Assembly: GCA_022711755.1 (NCBI GenBank)
Contig: JAKLEA010000002.1
Coordinates: 62,001-126,000, forward strand
DNA from: Planctomycetota bacterium
GTDB lineage: Bacteria > Planctomycetota > Brocadiia > SM23-32 > JAKLEA01
Length of the DNA stretch: 64,000 bases
Direction of reading: 5' to 3'
Made by a program: the position numbers and the translations under genes. The notes under the pieces are model-generated. The model ran no database searches. It was not told where the DNA came from and was given only the letters and a program-made list of their open reading frames with translations. Shown in pieces: positions 8,314-17,218 of this stretch (positions within the stretch are counted from its first letter, which is position 1; every line of letters starts with the position of its first letter).

Positions 8314-9963
8314 TCAGAACAGGAAGTCTGTCGAGATGAACCGCGACTTCCGTTCCCGCGTTATCCGGCTCAGGAGTTCCTTGTTCGCGCCGTCCGCCTT
8401 CGCCGCCACCAGCGTCCTGATCGCGAAAACACGCAGCGCGTCGCTGACCGACAGCGTGGCCTCAGCAGAATCCTTTCTGCCCGTGAAAGGGAAGACGTCG
8501 GGGCCTCGCTGACACTGGCTGTTGATGTTGACGCGACACACCTGATTGACCAGCGGATCCACGAGCGCGGCAATTCTTTCCGGATCGCGTCCGAAAATGC
8601 TTACCTGCTGGCCGTAGCGGGATTCCTCGACGTAGCGTATCGGCTCCGCGACATCCCTGAACGGACGGACGGCGACGACGGGGCCGAACTGCTCCTCGCA
8701 GTAAAGCCGGGACGCAGGCTCAACAGGGCAGACCACCGCCGGATAATAAAAAGTCCCGGCGTGAAGCCCTCCGCCCTCGTTGACCACCCTCCCCCCCAGC
8801 CTGACCGCGTCCTCCACAAGCTCGGCGAGTTTCCCCGGCTTGCCCGGCTCGGGCAGAGGCGTCAGATTCACGTCCGCCTCCCACGGCATGCCGCATTTGA
8901 GCCGCCCGACGGCCGTGACGAGGCGCGACATTAAGTCATCAATGACGTCTTCATGAATGAAGAGCATCTTTAGGGCCGTGCAGCGCTGCCCGTTGTAGGA
9001 AAGCGCGCCAGTGACGCACTCCTTCACGGCCAGATCAAGGTCGCTGTCTTCCAGGACTATGCCCGCGTTCTTCGCCTCAAGACCCAGAATGCATTTCAGC
9101 CTGTTCGGGCGCGGATGCTGCTTCTTGAGCGCGTTGGCCACGCGGCATGAGCCGATGAAGGCCAGAACGTCCACGCCCCCCGATGCCATCACCGGCGATA
9201 TCACCTTTTGCCCCTCGCCGTAGATGGTGTTGACGACGCCCGGGGGGAAGGAATCCCTGAACGCTTCGAGAAGCGGCTCATGCAGAAGCACTCCGAGTTT
9301 CGGCGGCTTGAAGATCACCGTGTTGCCCATCATCAGCGCGGGGATCAGCGTGGTGAATGTTTCATTGAGCGGATAATTGAACGGCCCCATGCAGAGGACG
9401 ACGCCCAGCGGCGCGCGGCGGATCTGCGCGATGATCCCCTGCTCGATGACGAAGCGGGAGGACGCGCGGTCAATGTCTTTCAGCGCCTCGACGCTGTCGC
9501 GGATATACTCGACCGTCCGGTCGAATTCCTTCTCCGCGTCTTTCAGCGTTTTGCCGATCTCCCACATCAGCAGGCGGACGACAGCATCGCGCTTCTCCAG
9601 CATCCTGAAGGCGAACTTCTCGACGCAGGCGATCCTGTCCGCGACGGTCATGGTAGGCCAGTCGCCGCGCCCCTTGTCGAACGCCTTCGCCGCGGCGGCA
9701 AGCGCATCCATGGCCTCCGCTTCTCCCATCAACGGGTATGATCCGATTGAGGCCTGCTTGAGTTCGTTGCCCTGCCTGAAGCAGATCGGCGAAAGGACAT
9801 CCTGAGCCGGTCCGCTCCATGACCTGATCTCCCCTTTGACCAGGTACGATTGCTGATGCAGCGGGGCGGTCAGCGCATGCCTCTCCGGAACGGAGCCTTC
9901 CGTTGGGAACAACGCGGAAACATCCGAGATGGTCTTCATCAGTTTGCCTTTCATTTCAAACAT
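8314..9963 (-). CDS. Aldehyde dehydrogenase, non-phosphorylating GAPDH (GapN)-like
   Basis: This protein of 549 residues belongs to the NAD(P)-dependent aldehyde dehydrogenase superfamily. Visible marks are PLGVVLCMGPFNYPLNETF (cofactor-domain loop), FKPPKLGVLLHEP, LEAKNAGIV (catalytic-base region, Glu present), YNGQRCTALK with the nucleophilic Cys, and CEEQFGPVVAVRPF. The overall pattern and the roughly 60-residue N-terminal extension resemble plant/archaeal-type GapN, which oxidises glyceraldehyde-3-phosphate to 3-phosphoglycerate while making NADPH. The start at 9963 has AAGGA eight bases upstream; an internal ATG nine codons later is an alternative. The substrate is inferred from resemblance and not proven. 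Confidence 0.82.
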   Translation of the reverse strand: MFEMKGKLMKTISDVSALFPTEGSVPERHALTAPLHQQSYLVKGEIRSWSGPAQDVLSPICFRQGNELKQASIGSYPLMGEAEAMDALAAAAKAFDKGRGDWPTMTVADRIACVEKFAFRMLEKRDAVVRLLMWEIGKTLKDAEKEFDRTVEYIRDSVEALKDIDRASSRFVIEQGIIAQIRRAPLGVVLCMGPFNYPLNETFTTLIPALMMGNTVIFKPPKLGVLLHEPLLEAFRDSFPPGVVNTIYGEGQKVISPVMASGGVDVLAFIGSCRVANALKKQHPRPNRLKCILGLEAKNAGIVLEDSDLDLAVKECVTGALSYNGQRCTALKMLFIHEDVIDDLMSRLVTAVGRLKCGMPWEADVNLTPLPEPGKPGKLAELVEDAVRLGGRVVNEGGGLHAGTFYYPAVVCPVEPASRLYCEEQFGPVVAVRPFRDVAEPIRYVEESRYGQQVSIFGRDPERIAALVDPLVNQVCRVNINSQCQRGPDVFPFTGRKDSAEATLSVSDALRVFAIRTLVAAKADGANKELLSRITRERKSRFISTDFLF

Positions 9964-10114
9964 CCATCGAGTCCTTCTTTTGCGGCAGAGACTCAGGCTG
10001 TAGAATACAGTGTTGACGAGGCGAAATCACGGCCTTCATTGTTGCGCGGGCGCCAGCGCGAGAGGGCGCAGGCCAGGCTGATGAAGCGGAACGCAGCATC
10101 AGAGAGAGAAAACT

Positions 10115-10402
10115 ATGGGCCATGTGGAAGACGGAGAGACTTTGGAGCAGATGCCCAACATCGGCGCGAAATGCGCAGGCTTGCTGCGCGATGCCGGAAT
10201 CAAGACGCCCGAACAGCTCAGGCGGATCGGGAGCGTTGCGGCGGCGCTCAGGCTGAAGGCGGTAATGCGCGGCGATTCGCCGTGTCGCAGCAAGCTCTCG
10301 GCCCTCGAGGGGGCAATCCGGGGGATACGGTGGCGCTCCTTGCCGAAAGCGGAAAGAGACCGGCTGTGGGAAGAATACCAGCGAATGCAGGCACGCCAGT
10401 AA
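10115..10402 (+). CDS. Stand-alone TfoX/Sxy C-terminal domain protein
   Basis: This small protein of 95 residues contains LEQMPNIGAKCAGLLRDAGIKTPEQLRRIGSV in its first half, the helix-hairpin-helix-like TfoX_C domain. It ends with RWRSLPKAERDRLWEEY, also typical. Full TfoX/Sxy proteins have an additional N-terminal domain and act in competence regulation in gammaproteobacteria. The C-terminal domain alone is widespread and not tied to competence. No partner gene is adjacent. The quoted 33-residue run above spans positions 10-42 of the protein. Confidence 0.75.
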   Translation: MGHVEDGETLEQMPNIGAKCAGLLRDAGIKTPEQLRRIGSVAAALRLKAVMRGDSPCRSKLSALEGAIRGIRWRSLPKAERDRLWEEYQRMQARQ

Positions 10403-10473
10403 CAGCGACATTCCGGCTATGAACCGGTTCGGCACAAGACCTGGCGAAATGTCACCAGCCTGCCACCGCGATT

Positions 10474-12222
10474 TCACTCAACGTAGAATGCGTAAAGTCG
10501 CGAATCGGCTTCGCCCCAGGTCTCCTCAAGGACGTATCGCAACCCGGAAACCTCGCGGGAGATGGGCAGTCTGACAAGGCGCTGCCGATTGGCGTCGAAG
10601 GCGCGGATGGTCTGCCATTTGCCGCCTATCAGTCCCTCGATTCGGAACCGTTTCGGCATCGAGTCCGGCAGGCGCGTCAACTGGTTGTCCTTCTGGTGGC
10701 TGCTCATTGCGATGATCCGGTCCATGGCGCTGTCAAGGACAAGCGTCGCCCTGTTCACGAATTGCGATGAATCGAATTCATAAGCGATCCAATCCCCCGG
10801 GCGGGATATCCAGCAGTGGGGATTGTCGCCGACCTGCCTGCCGATACCGTCCCTGACGGGTTCGGGATCGCCGCGCGATGCGGTTAACCTGGCGCAATGT
10901 GTCAGCTCCGGCATGCGCTGCAAAGTCCATGGCAGGTAACAGTCGTCCGCCAGCAGTTTCTGCTGCAGTTCGTCCATATGTCCGCCAATGTCTCGCGGGT
11001 TGCAGCCGCGAGCGACGGACATCGCGGCGGCGGTTCCGACGGCCTGCCCCATGCTGCAGCAGGTTCCCATGACGCGCGTCGCGCTCATTGCGGCGTGGGT
11101 GCAGCTTGCGTTGCGCCCGGCGAACATGAGATTGCCGATGTTGCGGGAGTAGAGGCAACGGTATGGAATCCCGTAGATCGGCGGAGTGGGGTGAAAAATA
11201 GTCGCGGGCTTGCCGAGTTGCACGGCCCGGAAACCGGCGGGATGGTGATCGTCCATTGACCATCCGCCGTAGGCAGCGATGTCCGCGAAACGCCCCTCTG
11301 ATTCAATATCGCCCTGGGTGAGCACGTGATCGCCCATGAAGCGGCGGCTCTCGCGCTTTGCCGGGAGGAACTGGAGCCACTCGAGCGCCCAGTTGGCCGT
11401 CTTCTCCCTTGCCTGCGGGCAGCGGTTCTTGATGTGGTCCCATACGCCCAGCGCGATGGCCAGCAATTCGTCGCGCAGCCGCTCCGTGTCATGGATGCTG
11501 TGGTCTTCCCCGCCCAGTTCGACGTACCAGTATCCCATCTCCCACCATCGGCTGTGCGCCGCGCCGTAGGGGATTTCGTCGCATGAGTCGAAACGCCGCG
11601 CCCATCGCGGCGGCTCGTATGGCTGCGGCGTCGGATATTCCCGGGACTGGAACAGGCACGTCATGCCCATCGTCCTGTTGTCCGCGACCTCTGGCGCGAT
11701 GGATTCGCCGTATTCACTCCTAGCCTCGCGCCCCATGCGAAAGTCCGCGCCGGTCAGCGGGGCCAGAATGCCGTCCCCGGAGCAGTCGGCGAATATCTTC
11801 GCCGCGACCGTGTGGCGTGTCTGTGTCGTAAGCTGCCAGCCCGTGACGGAGCGGATGTCCGCCCCGCCCATCTCCGCCTCAAGGCATGAGCAGTTGAGCA
11901 GGAGCGTCAGGTTCGGCTGGAATCGCGCCGCCTCGTAGAGGACGGTGTCCCACACGGAGAAGTTCTTGTTGGGATTGCGGGCGAGGTTTTCAAGGCGCAG
12001 TTCCTCGAGGATGCCGGTCTCGCGGAAATGCGGCTTGGAGCCGTGGCGATCCGCGCCGCAGATATGCACGCGGCACTCGCTGGAGGCGTTTCCGCCCAGC
12101 ACCGGGCGGTCATGCATCAGTACCGTTTTTACGCCGTGACGCGCCGCGCTGAGAGCCGCGCAAAGTCCGCCCATGCCGCCGCCGACCACGCAGAAATCGG
12201 CCTCGTGCTGAATTGCGTTCAT
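10474..12222 (-). CDS. FAD-dependent oxidoreductase (FAD_oxidored family)
   Basis: This protein of 582 residues has an N-terminal dinucleotide-binding motif (FCVVGGGMGGLCAALSAARHG), then GGNASSECRVHICGA, the FADCSGDG motif and a late MFAGRNASCTHAAMSATRVM motif that closes the FAD site. It belongs to the FAD_oxidored group (PF12831), frequent in planctomycetes and other polysaccharide degraders. The last 130 residues (from about CWISRPGDWIAYEFD) look like a beta-sandwich, possibly carbohydrate-binding, module. No signal peptide is present, so it is probably cytoplasmic. The substrate is unknown, though neighbours of this family are usually sugar catabolic genes. It is divergent from the radical SAM gene. 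Confidence 0.82.
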   Translation of the reverse strand: MNAIQHEADFCVVGGGMGGLCAALSAARHGVKTVLMHDRPVLGGNASSECRVHICGADRHGSKPHFRETGILEELRLENLARNPNKNFSVWDTVLYEAARFQPNLTLLLNCSCLEAEMGGADIRSVTGWQLTTQTRHTVAAKIFADCSGDGILAPLTGADFRMGREARSEYGESIAPEVADNRTMGMTCLFQSREYPTPQPYEPPRWARRFDSCDEIPYGAAHSRWWEMGYWYVELGGEDHSIHDTERLRDELLAIALGVWDHIKNRCPQAREKTANWALEWLQFLPAKRESRRFMGDHVLTQGDIESEGRFADIAAYGGWSMDDHHPAGFRAVQLGKPATIFHPTPPIYGIPYRCLYSRNIGNLMFAGRNASCTHAAMSATRVMGTCCSMGQAVGTAAAMSVARGCNPRDIGGHMDELQQKLLADDCYLPWTLQRMPELTHCARLTASRGDPEPVRDGIGRQVGDNPHCWISRPGDWIAYEFDSSQFVNRATLVLDSAMDRIIAMSSHQKDNQLTRLPDSMPKRFRIEGLIGGKWQTIRAFDANRQRLVRLPISREVSGLRYVLEETWGEADSRLYAFYVE

Positions 12223-12443
12223 ATGCCGTTTCCGATCATGACTGCAGGATTCGGACGGACATCCCGCCTTTGATGAAGATTGTCTGTTCCCTGAGTTTTC
12301 CGGAACGAGAGTATATTCTGCGGGGCGCGACCAGACAATATCCGCTCACGGCGGGCGCACAGCGCGAACTGGTTGCGTTCCGCCGCTCGGAGAGGGTATC
12401 CTGCTCCCGGCGCAATCTCCCGCGTTGGCCCGTCAGGGGCAAA

Positions 12444-14090
12444 ATGGCAATGGCCGAAGACTGCAAGAGACTGGTTCTGGCATTCCCGCCGTTCTCGGCG
12501 GCCACGTCCCCACCGCTTGGAATCTGCACGCTAAAGGGGTTCGTGAATCGTTGCGTCAAGGGCTGGCATGCAACGGCGATTGACCTGAACCTGCTGACGC
12601 ATCAGAAGATTTTCCAGTTCATTGCGCGCGGGCCGTACCTTGACCGCAACGCCTTCCGGGAGGGCGCGCTGGGGGAAATCGCGCTTTCGCAGGCGTCGGA
12701 AGTCTTCCGGGGAGCGGACGACGATGAGTTCTATTTTCGCCCCGACCGTTATAGCGTTTATGCGGACCTTGCGCTGAGACTCATTACGCACGAGACACAG
12801 GGCTTCCGCGCCCTTGAGCAGGTGTACAGAAGCGGCGCGCAAATGCCGCCGCTCATAAACGACTTCGCCGACAGGATCATGGCTGCAAAGCCGGACGCAA
12901 TCGGCATTTCGCTCTGCTACTCGCAGCAGCTCTGGATGGCCCTCTGTCTGGGCAAGGCGCTCAAGCGGCGAACCTCAGCGCCGGTGATCTTCGGCGGGAC
13001 GTTCTTCGGCGACGGGGTCGAGGAGTTTCTCGTCAGGTTCGGCGACGCGGCGGACTTCATCGTGACCGGCGAGGGCGAGCTTGCGCTCCAGGCGTTGCTC
13101 GAGAACATGAGCAATCCAAGCGTCGTTCCGGGACTCGTCTGGAAGGACGGTCCCGGCGCGCGCTCCAACCCGCCGGCGTTCGAGCACGACCTTGACCGCA
13201 TCGGCAATCCGGACTTTTCCGACCTTGACCTGCGGAGCTATTACTCCCCGTCCCCGGTCGTGCCGATACTGACTTCGCGCGGCTGTTACTGGCGCAAGTG
13301 CGCGTTCTGCGTCCACTATCAGTCCGCCGGCCAGACATACCGGACCTACGGCATCGAGTCAGTGATTTCAGAACTGAAGAAACACGTCGCGGACGGGATC
13401 ACGAACTTCTCATTCGTTGACGAAATGATCGCCCCGAAACGCTTCGAGCAGCTTGCGGCGGCGATACGCGAGGCCGGCCTTGATATAAAGTATTATGCCC
13501 TTGCCAAGCCGGTCAGACAGTTCACAAGGGAATTATTGAAGCAGATGTTCGATTCCGGATGCAGGTATCTGCTCTGGGGGCTGGAGAGCGGCAATCAGCG
13601 GGTGCTTGACCTGATAAACAAGGGAACCGACATCGCCGACATCAGGACCGTTCTGCGCGATTCCGCCGAGGCCGGCCTGTTCAACCACGTCTACATCATG
13701 GCCGGGTTCCCGACGGAAACGCGGAGCGAGTTCATGGAAACAATCCGCTTCCTTGACGAGAACCGCGACGTCATCCATGCCGTCCATCGCGGCGTGTTCC
13801 ACCTGATGAAAGGATCGCCGGTTTTCAACGAGCCGGAGAAATTCTCCATCACGCGGACCTGGCCGGTTGAGGAATACCTGATTCGGGGATGGCATGAGTT
13901 CGACTGCGCGCAGGGAATGGGCCGGGAGGAATGCCGCGCCGTCTTCTCGCAGGTGATGCCTTTCCTGCGGGCATTCAACCCCTACTCGATAAGACTCGGC
14001 AATTACAGGGATCACGCGCTTTTGATATACTCGAGGCGCGGGCGCGATCTTGACATGAAATCGCGCGAGTTCCCGCCCTACGGATCGTGA
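12444..14090 (+). CDS. B12-binding domain radical SAM protein
   Basis: I start this 548-residue protein at the ATG at 12444, preceded by AGGGG. The same frame stays open upstream but that extension does not look like protein. Residues 1-190 resemble a cobalamin-binding domain (LVLAFPPFSAATSPPLGICTL, later IGISLCYSQQLWMAL and VIFGGTFFGDG). The radical SAM core begins at PILTSRGCYWRKCAFCVHY, whose cysteines are spaced C-x4-C-x2-C, one residue longer in the first gap than the common C-x3-C-x2-C. GLESGNQRVLDLINKGT and NHVYIMAGFPTETRSEF are typical radical SAM strands. Such proteins do methylation, thioether or ring chemistry; the substrate is unknown. A Tat-exported DUF362 gene follows. Confidence 0.85.
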   Translation: MAMAEDCKRLVLAFPPFSAATSPPLGICTLKGFVNRCVKGWHATAIDLNLLTHQKIFQFIARGPYLDRNAFREGALGEIALSQASEVFRGADDDEFYFRPDRYSVYADLALRLITHETQGFRALEQVYRSGAQMPPLINDFADRIMAAKPDAIGISLCYSQQLWMALCLGKALKRRTSAPVIFGGTFFGDGVEEFLVRFGDAADFIVTGEGELALQALLENMSNPSVVPGLVWKDGPGARSNPPAFEHDLDRIGNPDFSDLDLRSYYSPSPVVPILTSRGCYWRKCAFCVHYQSAGQTYRTYGIESVISELKKHVADGITNFSFVDEMIAPKRFEQLAAAIREAGLDIKYYALAKPVRQFTRELLKQMFDSGCRYLLWGLESGNQRVLDLINKGTDIADIRTVLRDSAEAGLFNHVYIMAGFPTETRSEFMETIRFLDENRDVIHAVHRGVFHLMKGSPVFNEPEKFSITRTWPVEEYLIRGWHEFDCAQGMGREECRAVFSQVMPFLRAFNPYSIRLGNYRDHALLIYSRRGRDLDMKSREFPPYGS

Positions 14091-14155
14091 CGGGCAGCAT
14101 AAAATGCTCATCGGAAGGAGCATGAAACCGCGCTTTTTCATTGGGAGAACCTGAT

Positions 14156-15193
14156 ATGGCGGAAGAAAAGAAAGAAAAGTGCATTTCGCGCAGGGGCTTT
14201 CTGAAGAAGGCTGCGATAGGGGGCGGCGTCGTGGTTGCCGGCGGCGCGGCAGTTGTAGCATACAAAGGCAGGCAGTTCATCGAGGGCGGCGAGAAGGGGC
14301 TTTATATAATTCCGGATAAAACGCCGGACGGCGCGGGGCGGGTCGTGGACGTCAGGAACGCCGCATGGCTGGGCGCGGACAACAAGCCCGATGCGGAGAC
14401 CATCAGAAAAATGCTCGATTCCGGCCTCATGCGTCTCACGGGGAAGGATACCCCGGAGGCGGCGTGGCGCGAGATCGTCTCCCCGGACTGCCGGATCGGC
14501 GTGAAGTTCAACAAGCTCAGCCACGACTTCGCCCGCGTGAACCAGCCCATCCTTGACGCCGTCGTTGCGGGCCTGCTTTCAGCCGGAGTGAAAAAGAGCA
14601 ATATCGCCGCGGTTGAGACGGAAGGCGCGAGACTCGAAGGCGGATTCGAGCCGGATTTCGAGCAGACGGGCGCAGCTGATTTCGGTGACGGCGTCATCCG
14701 CCCGTCCCGCTTCATCCGCGATCAGGTTGACGTCCTCATCAACTGCAGCGACATGAAGGACCACGGAATCGCGGGCGTGACGGCCGCGCTGAAGAACATC
14801 GCGTTCGCGGACAAGACGCTTATGAACTGGCCGTTCCGCTTCCACGGCAACCATTGCGATCCGTTCATCCCCGGCATATTCAACCTGAAAATGTTCCGCG
14901 AGAAGGTCAGGCTGAACATATGCAACGGGCTGAAGGGCATCTTCCAGGGCGGCCCCGGCGTGAAGCCCGCCAACGCATGGCGAAATGACGGAATGCTTCT
15001 CTCGACCGATCCGGTGGCGATGGATCGGGTGGCCCTGGACATTATCGAGCAGGAACGCGCGCGGCGGAAACTGCCTGCAATTTTCACCGGGCAGCCCAAC
15101 TCAAAGGGGCATTATCTGATAACCGCGCAGGATGTCTATCGGCTTGGCGTTGCCGATCTGGCGAAGATCAATCACGAAGTCATCGCAATGTAG
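14156..15193 (+). CDS. DUF362 domain protein with twin-arginine signal
   Basis: This 345-residue protein starts at the ATG at 14156, behind GGGAG; a TTG 15 bases upstream is less likely. SRRGFLKKAAIGGG plus a hydrophobic run (VVVAGGAAVVAY) is a classical Tat signal, so it is probably exported folded or anchored. The mature part has the DUF362 core: IGVKFNKLSHDFARVN, DVLINCSDMKDHGIAGVT, LKNIAF and LSTDPVAMDRVALDII. No cysteine cluster for an iron-sulfur site is present. It shares the domain with the partial protein at the left edge. Function is unknown. It ends just before a strong hairpin terminator. Confidence 0.85.
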   Translation: MAEEKKEKCISRRGFLKKAAIGGGVVVAGGAAVVAYKGRQFIEGGEKGLYIIPDKTPDGAGRVVDVRNAAWLGADNKPDAETIRKMLDSGLMRLTGKDTPEAAWREIVSPDCRIGVKFNKLSHDFARVNQPILDAVVAGLLSAGVKKSNIAAVETEGARLEGGFEPDFEQTGAADFGDGVIRPSRFIRDQVDVLINCSDMKDHGIAGVTAALKNIAFADKTLMNWPFRFHGNHCDPFIPGIFNLKMFREKVRLNICNGLKGIFQGGPGVKPANAWRNDGMLLSTDPVAMDRVALDIIEQERARRKLPAIFTGQPNSKGHYLITAQDVYRLGVADLAKINHEVIAM

Positions 15194-15211
15194 CCGCGTC
15201 CCGGAAAAACA

Positions 15212-15247
15212 ACAAAGCCTGCCGGATTTACGACCGGCAGGCTTTGT
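15212..15247 (-). terminator. Hairpin terminator between convergent DUF362 and PEP-CTERM genes
   Basis: ACAAAGCCTGCCGG at 15212-15225 pairs perfectly with CCGGCAGGCTTTGT at 15234-15247 around an 8-base loop, a 14-bp stem. On the minus strand it is followed by TTGTTTTT, a good U-tract for the PEP-CTERM gene. On the plus strand the tail is poorer, so it may act in both directions with unequal strength. Confidence 0.85.
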
Positions 15248-15290
15248 AAGACTTGACGAAGTATCAAACAAGAGTATGCAGTGGCGCTTC

Positions 15291-15923
15291 TTATTTCTGC
15301 GACTGCCGACAGCGTATCGCCAAGGCGATTATGCCGAAGCCAACGAGGGCTATGCTGCCCGGTTCCGGCACAGGCGTTCCGCTCACTTCATATGTGTTGT
15401 AAATAGCCGAAGGCCCGGTCGGCGGGAAGATACCAGTGCCGTCAAACCTGTAACCCGCGCTGGTTGCCGGACCGGTCGGAAGCACACTGGGGTCGCTTCC
15501 GATCCAGTTGACCGTACTATAAGTAGCCGTTCCAATCGCAGCGATCCAATACGTAGTTGAGGGCATTAGCGTGAACGACGATGTGGGTACTAGAACCTGA
15601 TCGCTTACGCCAAGCGATAGCGCCGGGACGAGGAAATCGGCCAGCGGCGCTCCGCCTGGATTCCCACCTATGTCACCGAATAACTGCACCGTAATGAGGG
15701 CCGTGGTATCCTGAACGTCCCACCGCATAGTCACGGAATCCAATGAGTAAGGGCTGCCGGCGGGCATCGTGAAACCAGCGGCTTTCGCTAAACCGCCCCC
15801 GATGAGTGCTATCGAGGTACCTGTTTCCAGATCATTTCCAGGATGGTTGCTGATGATCACCGCTGCGCGCAGGCTCGACGACACAATCAAAAGCAATGCT
15901 AAAAATGCAAGTATCTTCTTCAC
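15291..15923 (-). CDS. PEP-CTERM sorting domain protein
   Basis: This secreted protein of about 210 residues has an N-terminal Sec signal (KKILAFLALLLIVSSSLRA) and, at the C-terminus, the tripartite sorting signal VPEPGSIALVGFG, a short transmembrane stretch and a basic tail (RCRQSQK). Exosortase (EpsH/XrtA) cleaves such tails; its gene is not in this window. The middle region contains IISNHPGNDLETGTSIAL and repeated Thr/Gly-rich beta segments with no recognised domain, resembling choice-of-anchor modules. I prefer the GTG at 15923 over the ATG six bases upstream, because AAAGGAG lies eight bases before GTG but only two before ATG. The gene has its own promoter (16005-16033) and terminator. 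Confidence 0.85.
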   Translation of the reverse strand: MKKILAFLALLLIVSSSLRAAVIISNHPGNDLETGTSIALIGGGLAKAAGFTMPAGSPYSLDSVTMRWDVQDTTALITVQLFGDIGGNPGGAPLADFLVPALSLGVSDQVLVPTSSFTLMPSTTYWIAAIGTATYSTVNWIGSDPSVLPTGPATSAGYRFDGTGIFPPTGPSAIYNTYEVSGTPVPEPGSIALVGFGIIALAIRCRQSQK

Positions 15924-15961
15924 AAACATTTCTCCTTTGACTCTGAATCACCTTTCAGCCA

Positions 15962-15980
15962 TCTCCGGAAAAGCCGGAGA
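15962..15980 (-). promoter_or_regulatory. Hairpin in the 5' leader of the PEP-CTERM gene
   Basis: TCTCCGG (15962-15968) and CCGGAGA (15974-15980) form a 7-bp stem with a 5-base loop. It lies between the predicted promoter and the ribosome binding site of the PEP-CTERM gene and could stabilise or regulate the mRNA. No riboswitch family is recognised. Confidence 0.4.
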
Positions 15981-16004
15981 CTTTCTTTTTCCACTCAATG
16001 CAGA

Positions 16005-16033
16005 ATATTACCTCGCCGACTACAGCATATCAA
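16005..16033 (-). promoter_or_regulatory. Sigma-70-like promoter of the PEP-CTERM gene
   Basis: On the minus strand TTGATA (16028-16033) is followed after 17 bases by TAATAT (16005-16010). Spacing is ideal and the gene start lies about 80 bases downstream. This is a sequence match without experimental support. Confidence 0.6.
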
Positions 16034-16057
16034 TTCAATTTCCGATCACCCCGTAGT

Positions 16058-16245
16058 GGGTCACTGACGGGCGGGCGGCCGTAATTTGCATTGCGGCAGT
16101 CTTGCTGCCGCCTTGCCGTTAGCCGCACCTTGCTGCGGCCTAATGCGGGATTCCCGGCGGGCAAGCCCGCCTTGGTGAAGGCGCAAGCAAGCGCGTCCGC
16201 AAAGCGGACGAGCGCAATCCAAGGAACTCAGCCCGTCAGTGACCC
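16058..16245. repeat. 188-bp hairpin-rich element bounded by perfect 15-bp inverted repeats
   Basis: GGGTCACTGACGGGC (16058-16072) and its exact reverse complement (16231-16245) bound a segment with at least four further hairpins: 16093-16111 (7-bp stem), 16119-16143 (TTAGCCGCA with TGCGGCCTAA, one bulge), 16156-16171 (GGCGGGC/GCCCGCC, 2-base loop) and 16194-16210 (CGTCCGC/GCGGACG, 3-base loop). No protein-coding sense is visible and no clear target-site duplication flanks it. It looks like a miniature non-autonomous mobile element or a REP/BIME-type palindrome cluster. The roughly 227 bases after it, up to 16472, hold nothing I can recognise. Confidence 0.65.
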
Positions 16246-16472
16246 CATACATCACTCTAATCATCTCCTCCGTGTCGGTAATCGGCAGTCTGAAATTTAA
16301 CCCGACACCGATAATGCCATACACTCGAAGTTTCCAGGCTTCGACAGACCGGTTTTCCCCCGGCTGCTTACAGCCCGCTTTCCCGAATCCCTGAAAGCAG
16401 AATATTCATGACGTTTTCGGCATGTTTTTTACATCGGGTTCCCGGTTGCTGCTTCGGATACGCCCGAAAGGC

Positions 16473-17213
16473 TCATGGCCAGATCGTAGCCCAATAGATT
16501 ACTTCCCCTGCGGTTTCGCTTGTGGCAAATCCGCCGGCGTAACCGTCGCCCGCCTGGAACACCCTGTTTACAAGGATAATAACCTCAAAATCTCCGGGGA
16601 GGTCAGCATATCCGGTATTCGTCGCGTTTCGGAATTTCACGAATGACAATCCCCCTCCCCCCGGCTTTTGCCCTACGGCGTTTGGGCGAAGTCTTGCAAG
16701 CTCTGCAAGAATAAATGCGCGCGGCGCCGCATACCGCGCCTGGATATGCGATTGCTGCGGAATTCCGCCGCCCTCCGGAAGATGGCAAAAACGCAGCCTA
16801 TCCGCATTAGCTGGCAGAGCGTTCGGGAAATGGCGGACAAGTTCCGCCGCCCTGACGCGGTAAGTCTCCACCGCGCGGGAATAGTATTTCGGATTCAGAT
16901 TTTCTCGATATGGAAATAGAAAGAACGAAACATAAGCGACAAAGCCGAACGCCGCGAAACCTCCACCGAATATTCCGATGATCCTGAGGGCTGACGCCGT
17001 TTCCGGGAAACGACGCCTCATCAGGTAGGAGATCGTCAGGAATCCGCCGAGCGCCATGCTGAATGCGATTGCCACCGGATGCGGCGCCACCCAAGTGTCC
17101 AGATATATCCATACATCAAAGGCAATAGCGACAGTCAGACAGATCAGTCCGACGATAAGCGTCCCCCGCATGGGCGCGTTGGGGATAGCTCGTGAATACG
17201 TAGTGGAAATCAC
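16473..17213 (-). CDS. Membrane protein of unknown function
   Basis: This protein of about 246 residues has three predicted membrane segments in its first 120 residues (LIVGLICLTVAIAFDVWIYL, then AIAFSMALGGFLTISYLM, then IIGIFGGGFAAFGFVAYVSFFLF). A soluble C-terminal domain of about 125 residues follows, with SFVKFRNATNTGYADLPGDFEVIILVNRVF. I recognise no family. The start is uncertain: GTG at 17213 just after the upstream stop has a weak GGGGA site, and an ATG at 17171 also works. It follows the ChbG/YdjC-like gene by five bases and is probably co-transcribed. The C-terminal TSETAGEVIYWATIWP has no sorting motif. Confidence 0.65.
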   Translation of the reverse strand: MISTTYSRAIPNAPMRGTLIVGLICLTVAIAFDVWIYLDTWVAPHPVAIAFSMALGGFLTISYLMRRRFPETASALRIIGIFGGGFAAFGFVAYVSFFLFPYRENLNPKYYSRAVETYRVRAAELVRHFPNALPANADRLRFCHLPEGGGIPQQSHIQARYAAPRAFILAELARLRPNAVGQKPGGGGLSFVKFRNATNTGYADLPGDFEVIILVNRVFQAGDGYAGGFATSETAGEVIYWATIWP

Positions 17214-17218
17214 AAATC

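Noticed and set aside
16061-16324. Minus-strand open frame of 87 codons across the inverted-repeat element.
   Set aside because: It only reads through palindromic DNA and has no ribosome binding site.
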